In this document: in pieces, positions 44,113 through 52,188 of the stretch
Numbering within the stretch: the stretch's first letter is position 1
Layout of the letters: each line of letters starts with the position of its first letter
Assembly: GCA_963678585.2 (NCBI GenBank)
Contig: CAXXGA010000002.1
Location: 2,604,001 to 2,668,000, forward strand
Length of the DNA stretch: 64,000 nucleotides
Direction of reading: 5' to 3'
DNA from: Breoghania sp963678585
Lineage (GTDB): Bacteria; Pseudomonadota; Alphaproteobacteria; Rhizobiales; Stappiaceae
The notes under the pieces: model-generated
Database searches by the model: none
What the model saw: only the letters and a program-made list of their open reading frames with translations
What the model was told of the DNA's origin: nothing
Program-made: the position numbers and the translations under genes

Positions 44113-44889
44113 TTAGCCTCCGAAGATAGCCAGGATCGCGAAATAGCCGATCGACGGACACACCAGGCAACCGAAGCCGGTGTAGAAAGTTGCCGTCGTT
44201 GCACCATAAGGCACGAGGCGGGGATCCGTGGCCGCGAGGCCGGCAGATGTTCCGCTCGTGGTGCCCATCAGTCCGCCATAGACCATGGCCGCGGCAGGCG
44301 TCTTCAGACCGAAGGGCTTGGCGAGGAAGGGGGTCAGCACCATGACCGACACCGACTTCACCACACCGGCGGCAATCCCCAGCGCGATAACGTCGGAGGT
44401 TGCACCGAGAGCGGCCCCCGTGACCGGGCCGACAGCGAAGGTAACAGCGCCCGCGCCGATGGTCGTCAGCGAGATCGCATCACGATAACCGGCAGCATAG
44501 GCCGCAATAACGCCCACGACGAAAGCGATGACCGTGCCAACGACAAGAGCGAGACCGCCAGCGAGGCCAGCCTTCTTCAATTCTTCGATTTTTGCACCAT
44601 AGGCGGTGGAAATCAGCGTGTAGTTGAGCCACATGCCGCCGCCGACAAATCCCATGCCTGCAAACAACGTGACGTCAGAGATGCCGCGCTTGCCACCGGT
44701 AATCGAGCCGCCGATATAGGCAAGGATGAGGCTCATGATGACCGCCAACGCGGAAGGATCGATACGTCCCTTCAGAACGTTCTTCGAAAGATAAGTCGCC
44801 ACGTATGTCATTACGCCGATCACGGCAAAGGAGAACACCATCCCGTTGCCACCGACGATCTTCATGACCGTTGCTGAGAAAAAATCCAT
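44113..44889 (-). CDS. madM: malonate transporter subunit MadM
   Basis: A 258-residue membrane protein rich in Gly/Ala with eight or so hydrophobic segments. SLILAYIGGSITGGKRGISDV and GLMGTTSGTSAGLAATDPRLVPYGA match MadM of sodium-malonate symporters. It follows madL by 12 bases and acts with it in the inner membrane to import malonate for the decarboxylase encoded upstream. Confidence 0.93.
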   Translation of the reverse strand: MDFFSATVMKIVGGNGMVFSFAVIGVMTYVATYLSKNVLKGRIDPSALAVIMSLILAYIGGSITGGKRGISDVTLFAGMGFVGGGMWLNYTLISTAYGAKIEELKKAGLAGGLALVVGTVIAFVVGVIAAYAAGYRDAISLTTIGAGAVTFAVGPVTGAALGATSDVIALGIAAGVVKSVSVMVLTPFLAKPFGLKTPAAAMVYGGLMGTTSGTSAGLAATDPRLVPYGATTATFYTGFGCLVCPSIGYFAILAIFGG

Positions 44890-44901
44890 TTTACGTCTCC
44901 A

Positions 44902-45297
44902 TTACTCTGCAGGCATCTTGGTTCCATCGTCGTCGAGAGAACTCTCGCCAGCGAGAGCCGTAAGAGGCCGGATGAAAACGAAGCAAAGCACGACAGCGCC
45001 AATGCCGGCGACGAAAGCCAGCCAGCCGCCCGAGAGCGCGGCAATGACGTTCTGACGCGACACCAGCGCAATCACCACGGGGATGAACATCGCGCGCCAG
45101 AACATGATGCCCTGCTCGGTCTTGGGATCCATAAGCCCCTTGTCCTGCAGCTTTCGCGTTACCAGCAGAAGCATCAACATGCCGAAACCGACACCGCCGA
45201 CATTCGCGGAAATGCCCAGCGCCGCCCCCAGGCACATGCCCAGAAAGGTCCCGACGATCAGACACCCACTCATGATCAACAATCCATAGATGACCAT
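44902..45297 (-). CDS. madL: malonate transporter subunit MadL
   Basis: A 131-residue protein with four hydrophobic segments. MVIYGLLIMSGCLIVGTFLG and GISANVGGVGFGMLMLLLVT are typical of MadL. AAGGAG lies 7 bases before the ATG. It starts a two-gene transporter unit separated from mdcE by 489 bases, so it probably has its own promoter or an attenuated read-through from the mdc genes. Confidence 0.93.
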   Translation of the reverse strand: MVIYGLLIMSGCLIVGTFLGMCLGAALGISANVGGVGFGMLMLLLVTRKLQDKGLMDPKTEQGIMFWRAMFIPVVIALVSRQNVIAALSGGWLAFVAGIGAVVLCFVFIRPLTALAGESSLDDDGTKMPAE

Positions 45298-45414
45298 AAT
45301 CAGTCTCCTTAGCGTAATGGCGCAAGAAATCCACTAAACATCGCTACTCGCTGCCCAGTATTCCGCGCCTTCCTTTCCGATCATGAAATCCGGATCTGCC
45401 TCAGACGTCCCTTG

Positions 45415-45438
45415 TTGATCTACTCTACTTGAGATCAA
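45415..45438 (-). promoter_or_regulatory. dyad with TAG-containing loop upstream of madL
   Basis: TTGATCT (45415-45421) and AGATCAA (45432-45438) are exact complements 10 bases apart. Read on the minus strand, the loop and right arm contain AAG-TAG-AG-TAG, the NAG type of triplet that HutP recognises in RNA. It could equally be a DNA operator. Confidence 0.4.
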
Positions 45439-45505
45439 AACATTCATGACCGTGACTTAGAGCTGCACACCACTCCTTTTCGAAGTTGTCTTTCGTTTCG
45501 GGATG

Positions 45506-45530
45506 ACCGGCACGGACGATCCGTGCCGGT
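45506..45530 (-). repeat. perfect 11-bp stem-loop
   Basis: ACCGGCACGGA (45506-45516) pairs with TCCGTGCCGGT (45520-45530) around a 3-base loop. It is separated by one base from the 15-bp stem at 45532-45568. Confidence 0.85.
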
Positions 45531-45531
45531 T

Positions 45532-45568
45532 GCCGTACCCGCCGACAGGTGCGGTCGGCGGGTACGGC
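45532..45568 (-). repeat. perfect 15-bp stem-loop
   Basis: GCCGTACCCGCCGAC (45532-45546) pairs exactly with GTCGGCGGGTACGGC (45554-45568) around a 7-base loop. It is one of the strongest RNA stems in the window. Confidence 0.88.
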
Positions 45569-45786
45569 TGCCTTGCGCAGTCAGGCTCCATTCAGGGCTC
45601 CCATCAGACCGTCGACATCGGATCACGGCGCGATGCCGGAGATCCTTTTCCAAACGCCCAATGAGGTCTCACCGCCTCTTCCTTGCCCGCTCCAGCCAAA
45701 AAGGGCTGGCAGCGTCGGCGGTCGCTCCGGCTGGATGATCGAAGCGGCCGCCTCGCCGGCTGAACGTGGATGGAGCCCTGCCGGTC

Positions 45787-46692
45787 TCAGGCTGCGCCAG
45801 GCATGTACTTGTCGGCGACCGCGTCCACTTGCTCCTGGACCATCGCCACGACCTTCGGCCATACGATCCGGCCGCCGCGCTCGGCGCCGAGATGGCCCCG
45901 GCCCCACGGCCCCAGCGTGTCGTATTCGCCGCGCTCCTTGCGCTCGCGGATCTCCGCCACATGCTTGATCACCATCGGCCGCATCTCTTCGATGGAGGGG
46001 ATGATTTCCTCAATCCCGCCAAGCCGGTAGTAGAAGGTCGGTCCGGGCGCAAAGACGGGATTGTCCTTGGCCAGCCCTTCCAGCATCTCGATATCGAGAT
46101 TGGTGATGCGCGAGATGGAGGTGATCGGCATGACGTGGATCATCGTGCCGAACTTGGAGTCCAGCGCGAGGATCTGGTCGGCATGCATGCCGTGGCACAC
46201 GAAGGCGCCGGAGATTGCGCGACCGACCACCACGGCAAGAACCGGATGACCGACGATGCGGGCTTCCGCCAGCGCCAGCTGATAGGCGCCGGTTGCCTTG
46301 TTCATGCCGAAGATTTCCTCAAGCTTGCCGGGACCGTTGCCCGGCGTGTCGACGATGAGGATCAGCGGACGCTTTTCGGCAACCGGCTTTTCTTTGTCGG
46401 CTTTGATGCTCGCATAGACGGCCTGCGCCATCTTGTAAGCTTCTTCCATGCCGATCACGCCCGCGTAGACCACGGGGAACTTCTCGTTCATGGCTTCGCC
46501 GTCATTGGCGATGATCGTGACGTCGGTTCCCTCAAGCTGGGCCGTCCCCACAATCGCGCCGGGACCGAAAGTCGGATCGTCGAAGCTCTTCTCGCCGACG
46601 ACATTTTCCTTGAAGCTGTCGGTATCGCAGATCAGGTCGACCGCCCTGCGCCCCTGCCCCAGCAACGTGCTTATTGAATTCATGTCCAACAT
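45787..46692 (-). CDS. mdcE: biotin-independent malonate decarboxylase gamma subunit
   Basis: A 301-residue carboxyltransferase-fold subunit. VIVGTAQLEGTDVTIIAND-like AIVGTAQLEGTDVTIIAND, LILIVDTPGNGPGKLEEIFG and GAFVCHGMHADQILAL are typical of MdcE. With MdcD it decarboxylates malonyl bound to the acyl-carrier subunit, giving acetyl-ACP and CO2. It lies 36 bases after mdcD and is the last of four mdc genes here. Confidence 0.92.
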   Translation of the reverse strand: MLDMNSISTLLGQGRRAVDLICDTDSFKENVVGEKSFDDPTFGPGAIVGTAQLEGTDVTIIANDGEAMNEKFPVVYAGVIGMEEAYKMAQAVYASIKADKEKPVAEKRPLILIVDTPGNGPGKLEEIFGMNKATGAYQLALAEARIVGHPVLAVVVGRAISGAFVCHGMHADQILALDSKFGTMIHVMPITSISRITNLDIEMLEGLAKDNPVFAPGPTFYYRLGGIEEIIPSIEEMRPMVIKHVAEIRERKERGEYDTLGPWGRGHLGAERGGRIVWPKVVAMVQEQVDAVADKYMPGAA

Positions 46693-46728
46693 CAGACACT
46701 CCTGTTCGTTTGTTGCAGGCGGAGACCG

Positions 46729-47685
46729 TCAGATCTCCAGACGCTTCGCCGTTTTCATGAAGTCGTCGAAGGAAATGCGGATCAGTCCGCGGGCATCTTC
46801 GTTGCCCGCATAGGCCCACACGTCCGAGGCGTCCTTGGGGTGGATTTTCTGGGCGAGACCGATGCAGCGGATCTGCTTTTCGACAAGCTCCGGAGTACCG
46901 ATCCGGCGGAACGACGCGAACTGGTCGCGCGGCATCTTGCAAAGCTCGATCACCTGTCCGCGGAAGAGTCCGATCTCGTCATCGACCAGGAAGTTGCAGT
47001 CGCCCAGAATGTACTTGTGGCGGCCGCCCGTGGTGCGGAAGACAAGGGCGCGATCGCTCGCATCGAACTCGTCCTTGCCCATTTCCTGTTCGATCACTTC
47101 CGGACCGGTGAGCCCCATGCGGCCCAGTTCGCTCATCACGATCACGTCGGAGGAGGCGGACACGAAGCCCATGCCGCCAAAGGCGCCCACGCGAGAGCCG
47201 ATCAGCCCGATGACCGGGACCTTGCCGCGCGCCATCTGCAATTGCTGCATGACCTCGGCATGGTAGAGAAGGCCCGCATTAGCCTCGTGAAGACGCACAC
47301 CGCCACTCTCGAAAGAGATAACGAGGATCGGCTTTTCTTCTTCCGCCGCGTCGGGGAACTTCTCGGCGAGTTCGTCCGCAAAGGAGATGGCGGCCTTGAC
47401 GGTTGCGACCATCTTCGCGCCGCCGACTTCGCCCACCGCGCCGCCGTTGAAACGGCCTTCTTCGGAGATGACGAAGACCGGCGTCTTTCCGATCTTGCCG
47501 ATACCCGTGACCATGCCGTCATCAAAGGCGACGGCCTGTCCCAGCACCGGAAGGTGCGGGCTGGTCATACGATCGAAGGGTCCTACGAGTTCGGTGAAGG
47601 TGCCTTCATCGACGATACCGATGGCGCGGTTGCGGGCGCCGGCTTCCAGGAAGCTCCGATTCTGGAGATCACTCCAATTCGACAT
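46729..47685 (-). CDS. mdcD: biotin-independent malonate decarboxylase beta subunit
   Basis: A 318-residue crotonase-like subunit. FISEEGRFNGGAVGEVGGAKM-type sequence (SEEGRFNGGAVGEVGG), ILVISFESGGVRLHEANAG and VIGLIGSRVGAFGGMGF match MdcD. It pairs with MdcE as the decarboxylase core. The ATG at 47685 is chosen for its AAGGAG at 8 bases and because upstream in-frame sequence is the mdcC tail in another frame. Confidence 0.93.
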   Translation of the reverse strand: MSNWSDLQNRSFLEAGARNRAIGIVDEGTFTELVGPFDRMTSPHLPVLGQAVAFDDGMVTGIGKIGKTPVFVISEEGRFNGGAVGEVGGAKMVATVKAAISFADELAEKFPDAAEEEKPILVISFESGGVRLHEANAGLLYHAEVMQQLQMARGKVPVIGLIGSRVGAFGGMGFVSASSDVIVMSELGRMGLTGPEVIEQEMGKDEFDASDRALVFRTTGGRHKYILGDCNFLVDDEIGLFRGQVIELCKMPRDQFASFRRIGTPELVEKQIRCIGLAQKIHPKDASDVWAYAGNEDARGLIRISFDDFMKTAKRLEI

Positions 47686-47705
47686 GCTTTTGGCTCCTTG
47701 TCGCT

Positions 47706-48020
47706 TCAGCTGGTCGCTTGCGTCAGGGTCTGCTGCAGGCGCAGCATCACCACCGCGGGCGTTGCGTTGTTGTCGTTGATCTCGACGCGGACATCGCCGA
47801 GGTTGCTTGTTTCGATGAATTTCCCGAATACGCGGTGCCAAAGCTCGTCGAAGCCGGAAACCGGGGTGACGATCTTCACGGTTACGCCGCCGCCCAGGTC
47901 GGCGGGCTCCATCAGGACTTCAAGATCGCCCGAACCGACGACACCGAAATGCTGCCGGGTCTTGAGCAGCTGTGCGGGCGAGGCGCTTTTGCATTCAAAT
48001 TCAATGGTGTTGAGAGCCAT
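47706..48020 (-). CDS. mdcC: malonate decarboxylase acyl-carrier (delta) subunit
   Basis: A 104-residue acyl-carrier protein. The serine that carries the phosphoribosyl-dephospho-CoA arm is expected at S30 in GVVGSGDLEVL. It shuttles malonyl and acetyl groups between MdcA and the decarboxylase. It sits 17 bases after mdcA and 20 before mdcD. The arm must be made and attached by MdcB and MdcG, whose genes are not in this window. Confidence 0.92.
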   Translation of the reverse strand: MALNTIEFECKSASPAQLLKTRQHFGVVGSGDLEVLMEPADLGGGVTVKIVTPVSGFDELWHRVFGKFIETSNLGDVRVEINDNNATPAVVMLRLQQTLTQATS

Positions 48021-48037
48021 GTCTCGTGTCTCCTCGC

Positions 48038-49708
48038 TTACCAGTTGCGGAACCGTGCCGGCGGGTTGTAGAGACCGCCCGACCAGGCCACGAGTTCACG
48101 CAGGCTCTTTGCAGCCAGCAGATCGCGGGTGGCGTCCTCGCGCTTGATGCCGAGGTCTGCGGGGGTCTTGAAGATGCCGGCTTCGCGCAGGCGTTTCGTC
48201 TCTTCCGGCTTTGCCTTCAGGCCCACTTCCGTGACGCCGGCGACGGCGCGGATGGCCGCCATGCGCGCTTCCATGCTCGGGCAGCGCGAGAGGTAGGCGA
48301 TGCCTTCCTCGGTCACGATGTGGGTGACGTCGTCGCCGTAGATCATCACCGGCGGCAGGTCGAGCTTGGCGTTTTCCGCAAGCTTCCAGGCGTCGAGTTC
48401 TTCTACGAACGTGGGAGCACGCTTGTCGCCGAAGGTTTCCACGCCCTGCACGACCAGCTTCTTGCCGCGCGGCATCCGGCCGATCTGGCCTTCCATCTGC
48501 GGGAATTCCTTGCCGCATTTCAGCCAGGAGCCGGTCACGTGACGCCGTCCCTTGGCATCGCAGCCAAGGTTCGGCGCACCGCCGAAGCCGGCAACGCGGC
48601 TGGCCGTTGCGGTGGAGGAGTTGCCCCAGGGATCGATCTGCAGCGTACCGCCGATGAACATGTCGAGGCCGTAATGGCCGAGCACATGCGAATAGGCGCG
48701 GTTGTTGCGCATCGTGCCGTCGGCGCCGATGCAGAAGACGTCGGGACGCGCGACGACGTATTCCTCCATGCCGACTTCACCGCCCGGACCGTAAATGACT
48801 TCCGTCCAGCCTTCCTCGATCGCCGGGATCATGGTCGGATGGGGATTGATCATCATGTGCGTGCAGATCTTGCCCTTCAGATCGAGCGAAGCGCCGTATG
48901 TCGGCAGAAGCAGTTCGATCGTGGCGGCAAGGAAGCCGGCGCCGTGATTGACGCGTGTCGTCCCGTATTCCTTGTAGATGCCCTTGAGCGCAAGCATTCC
49001 GAGCAGGATCTGGCCTTCGGTGATGAGATTGGGATCACGCGTGAAGAGCGGCTCAAGGAAAAACGGCTTGGGAGACTCGACAACCGCGTCGACCCAGTCG
49101 GCGGGAATGTCAACGCGCGGAAGCTTGTCGACGATCTTGTTCACCTGGGCAATGACGATGCCCTTCTTGAACTTGGTTGCCTCTACGATGACCGGCGTAT
49201 CTTCGGTGTTGAAGCCGGTATAGAGATTGCCTTCGCGGTCGGCTTCATAAGCACAGATCAGCGACACACGCGGCGTAAGGTCGAGGAAATAGCGTCCGAA
49301 CAACTCAAGGTAGGTATGGATCGCACCAAGCTCCAGCGTACCTTCGCGGATGAACTTGGCGATGCGCGCGCCCATCGGCCCGGCATAGGCAAAATCGAGT
49401 TTTTTCGCGATTCCGTTCTCGAACAGGTCGAGGTGAGAAGCCAACGGCACCGACGACTGCACCATATGCAGGTCGTGGATCTTTCCCTTGTCCACCTTGT
49501 TCAGGCATTCAGCCAGGAAATCGGCCTGTTTCTGGTTGTTTCCTTCGATATTGAGGCAATCGCCGGCGCGAATTACCGCTTCCAGCAATGGGACCACGTT
49601 GTCAGGATGAACTTCCTTGCCCTTCCCGATGAACGGAGCGGCTGCCGCCATTCGTTCATCGGTGTCTGCGGCAATGGTGTTCCATTTCTTATCTACTGTC
49701 ATAAGCAT
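48038..49708 (-). CDS. mdcA: malonate decarboxylase alpha subunit (acetyl-ACP:malonate ACP transferase)
   Basis: A 556-residue CoA-transferase-like subunit. KEVHPDNVVPLLEAVIRAGD, IEGNNQKQADFLAECL, RVNHGAGFLAATIELLLP and ICTHMMINPHPTMIPAIE are typical of MdcA. It swaps acetate for malonate on the carrier. AGAGG lies 8 bases before the ATG at 49708; an ATG at 49702 is the alternative. First gene of the mdc unit, with more than 1 kb of gene-free DNA upstream. Confidence 0.94.
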   Translation of the reverse strand: MLMTVDKKWNTIAADTDERMAAAAPFIGKGKEVHPDNVVPLLEAVIRAGDCLNIEGNNQKQADFLAECLNKVDKGKIHDLHMVQSSVPLASHLDLFENGIAKKLDFAYAGPMGARIAKFIREGTLELGAIHTYLELFGRYFLDLTPRVSLICAYEADREGNLYTGFNTEDTPVIVEATKFKKGIVIAQVNKIVDKLPRVDIPADWVDAVVESPKPFFLEPLFTRDPNLITEGQILLGMLALKGIYKEYGTTRVNHGAGFLAATIELLLPTYGASLDLKGKICTHMMINPHPTMIPAIEEGWTEVIYGPGGEVGMEEYVVARPDVFCIGADGTMRNNRAYSHVLGHYGLDMFIGGTLQIDPWGNSSTATASRVAGFGGAPNLGCDAKGRRHVTGSWLKCGKEFPQMEGQIGRMPRGKKLVVQGVETFGDKRAPTFVEELDAWKLAENAKLDLPPVMIYGDDVTHIVTEEGIAYLSRCPSMEARMAAIRAVAGVTEVGLKAKPEETKRLREAGIFKTPADLGIKREDATRDLLAAKSLRELVAWSGGLYNPPARFRNW

Positions 49709-50806
49709 GACACAGACCTCTTGTGATTGGGGTCGATCAGCGGAACGCACAGGGGCGTGCGCTGGTTATTTTCGGAGCCGGGCTCTTGGCTCGGGCCAGG
49801 CTCCCTTTCGAATGCCAAGGCAATTGAAAAGGTCTTCCACCAAGCTCCAAAATCCGACCAGAGCGTTGGTTTCACGTAATAATCTTGGGTGAGAGGCCGG
49901 ACGGCCGCGCGCAATGCGAGCGAGGCTGACAGAGACCGGCTGGAATGGGAGGACAGGTTTCGCGGGCCTTGCAGCGCAGCCGGGGAGACGGCTGCAGCTA
50001 CGGGCTGGCCAGCGCCGTTGTGCACATGCGGCATGCAGCCCCGACCGCGAACGGACAGGGTTCTCGGGCCACGCCCGACAATGCTTGGACCGGAAAGACG
50101 GAAGCGTCGCCACGCACCGCAAAGCGCGAGACCGCCTGCCTTGTCGAGGGCTGTCGCCGACCTTGCGGCGGACACACCTCTCCTGTCTTTCGCGGCGAGC
50201 CGCGAGAAAAATTCCGACGAGAAATCCATAACCGCGCCCTTGGGACGCGCACGGTCACACAGGACCGCACGGACCTCGCTCAATCACACGCACCGAACGC
50301 ACGAAAGCGTTCGTCACGGAGATTGACGAAGTCAGGATTCCACCGTCACCGGATCACTGGATGCACATGGTGCTCTTGCTGCTCCAGGCCTGCGGTTCCA
50401 TTTTCACTCGGACCCCGCGCCCGCCCACGCCACGAAAGGCGAAAAGCAAAGGAGCAGCCATAAAATGCGGTTCATGCACGATTTCCACGCTGCACAGCCC
50501 AGAACCGCAAAGGCCATTCATGCGAACGAGTGCATTGTAAGAGCAGTTTTCTTCGAACTGTCAACAACCTTGAGACCGAGCCGGGCGGCTTCGTGCATTA
50601 TGAAGGTAATCAGGCCGTTTTCCCGGTGAAAGCAATCCGGCATGACAACCTGTGATAGATCTCCATTTTGGCATTTATCGGCAATCCGAAGTCGAAAACG
50701 ATGGCGGACGTTCGGTCGCAGACAACCTGTCGTTGTACCTTGGAGCGGATAGTTCCAAATCGACGCACCCCACCCTGAAGCGGTGTTTTTCGCCTCGTGG
50801 ACACGC
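49709..50806. other. 1.1-kb gene-free stretch upstream of mdcA
   Basis: Open frames up to about 194 codons exist on both strands but overlap one another and have Arg/Pro/Ser-rich non-coding composition. Bases 50500-50800 are less GC-rich than the rest. A stem GGAGCC/GGCTCC near 49776-49806 could belong to the mdcA leader. I see no insertion-sequence ends. The mdcA promoter must lie here. Confidence 0.5.
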
Positions 50807-51748
50807 CTAGATAGCAGAATCAGAGCGCCTCGAGCTTTGGAAAGTCGCGTTCGGAAGGCTTTCGCCCGCATCCTGAAGCGCCTTCACGAAATGCTCCGCC
50901 ACCGGCGACAGGCTCCCCGAAGCCTTGCGGATGAAGCCGATACGCCGGTTGAGCCAGGGGGCATCGATGGGGCGATAGCCGAGGCCTTGCGCATTGCCCG
51001 CGTCGATCGCTGACATCGGCAGGATGGCGACCCCCATGCCCGCGCGCACCATGCCGAGCGCGGTCGACATGTAATTCGCCTCTCCCGCGATATCGACCTC
51101 CACCCCCTCACGCGCCATGGACCGTTCGAACAGCACGCGCACGCTGCTGTTCAGGCTCGTCAGGATAAGGGGGTAACGCACGCAATCGTTCAGCTTGAGG
51201 TTTCCCGCCGCCCCTTCAAGCGGGTGCCCCTTCTGATAGAAGGCACAGATATGGTCGGTCAGAAAACCTTCCACCTTGATTTCCCGGTCGGGTGTCAGGC
51301 GCGCACCGATACCGAAATCGACGGCGTTCATCTTTACCATATCCACGATTGCCTCCCCCAGCACATCGCGCACGTGCACGCGGATATTGGGATGGGTCTC
51401 ACGGAACCTCGCCATGGCTATGGGAACGATGCGCGCAGCCACCGAAGGAAGACAGGCGATACGCACCACGCCGCGCCGCGCCTGGTGAATATCGGAAGAG
51501 GCCGCCATCACGTTGTCCATGTCCGACGCGATGCGCTCGAACAGCGGCAGAAGGTCTTTCCCCGCCGCCGTTAGGGAGACTTGCCGCTTCGTCCGGTTGA
51601 ACAGCTTGATGGAAAGCGCCGCCTCCAGCTGGTTGATCTGGACCGTCAGAGCGGGTTGGGAAACATGGAGTTCTTCCGCCGCTTTCACGAACTTCAGATG
51701 TTCGGCGACGGCCAGAAAGGCTTGTATCTGACGGAACGTTGGGGCCAT
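50807..51748 (-). CDS. LysR-family transcriptional regulator
   Basis: A 313-residue regulator. The N-terminal helix-turn-helix is residues about 18-40 (VKAAEELHVSQPALTVQINQ), followed by LEAALSIKLFNRTKRQVSLT. The C-terminal part is a periplasmic-binding-like effector domain. GGAGG lies 10 bases before the ATG at 51748. It is divergent from the CitMHS-type transporter and on the same strand as the mdc genes. Known malonate operons use a LysR protein (MdcR), so it could act on either cluster. Confidence 0.92.
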   Translation of the reverse strand: MAPTFRQIQAFLAVAEHLKFVKAAEELHVSQPALTVQINQLEAALSIKLFNRTKRQVSLTAAGKDLLPLFERIASDMDNVMAASSDIHQARRGVVRIACLPSVAARIVPIAMARFRETHPNIRVHVRDVLGEAIVDMVKMNAVDFGIGARLTPDREIKVEGFLTDHICAFYQKGHPLEGAAGNLKLNDCVRYPLILTSLNSSVRVLFERSMAREGVEVDIAGEANYMSTALGMVRAGMGVAILPMSAIDAGNAQGLGYRPIDAPWLNRRIGFIRKASGSLSPVAEHFVKALQDAGESLPNATFQSSRRSDSAI

Positions 51749-52188
51749 GCTGAAACAACCTCCGATAGAACCGAGTGGCGCGACACCCACCGATTGATGA
51801 AGAACTGGGCAGAGAGTGATCGAATCCCGGTCAGTTTGCGGGTGCGACAATCCGGCCGCCACAGAACGGAGAATCCCGGACGACATTGGCACGAATTTTA
51901 AACCATTGGTCGTAAGGGCATTTTTTCGCTTATAATAAATTTTCGTTATAAGTCAAATATATATATTTCATTTTATTAAATGAGCGCCATCCCTGACACT
52001 ATGAGCGTCGGTCAAGAAAAACACCCGACAGCAGCATGAGAGGCAACAAGAACTAATCCTATTTTCTGGGCATAAGACCCTTTGATGTCTCTTATGCTGC
52101 ATTCTGGATCAACAAAACACACACCACACCAGCACTCGACATGCAAAGTCATGATCGTCGCGGGTGGTATGCATAGTTGAGGTCTGAT
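51749..52188. promoter_or_regulatory. 440-base divergent control region, AT-rich
   Basis: No gene is seen. The part from 51900 to 52000 is very AT-rich. It holds CTTATAA-N10-TTATAAG (51929-51952), shaped like a LysR-type box, and CATTT/AAATG (51969-51982). Promoters for both the LysR gene and the transporter cluster should be here. Confidence 0.6.
51929..51952. promoter_or_regulatory. candidate LysR binding site
   Basis: CTTATAA (51929-51935) and TTATAAG (51946-51952) are exact complements 10 bases apart, in the space between a LysR gene and its divergent neighbour, as usual for LysR-type boxes with interrupted dyad symmetry. Confidence 0.55.

Larger units (their letters stand above)
45298..45786 (-). 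promoter_or_regulatory. 489-base leader between mdcE and madL with tandem hairpins
   Basis: No gene is credible. On the minus strand the order is: a small stem (45692-45709, CCAGCC/GGCTGG), a perfect 15-bp stem (45532-45568), a perfect 11-bp stem (45506-45530) one base later, and a TTGATCT/AGATCAA stem (45415-45438) whose loop and flank carry TAG triplets. None has a long T-run. Attenuation or processing between the enzyme and transporter genes is possible. Confidence 0.5.

Noticed and set aside
49699..50283. 194-codon minus-strand frame upstream of mdcA
   Set aside because: Overlaps several equally long frames on the other strand and has Arg/Ser/Pro-rich random composition.
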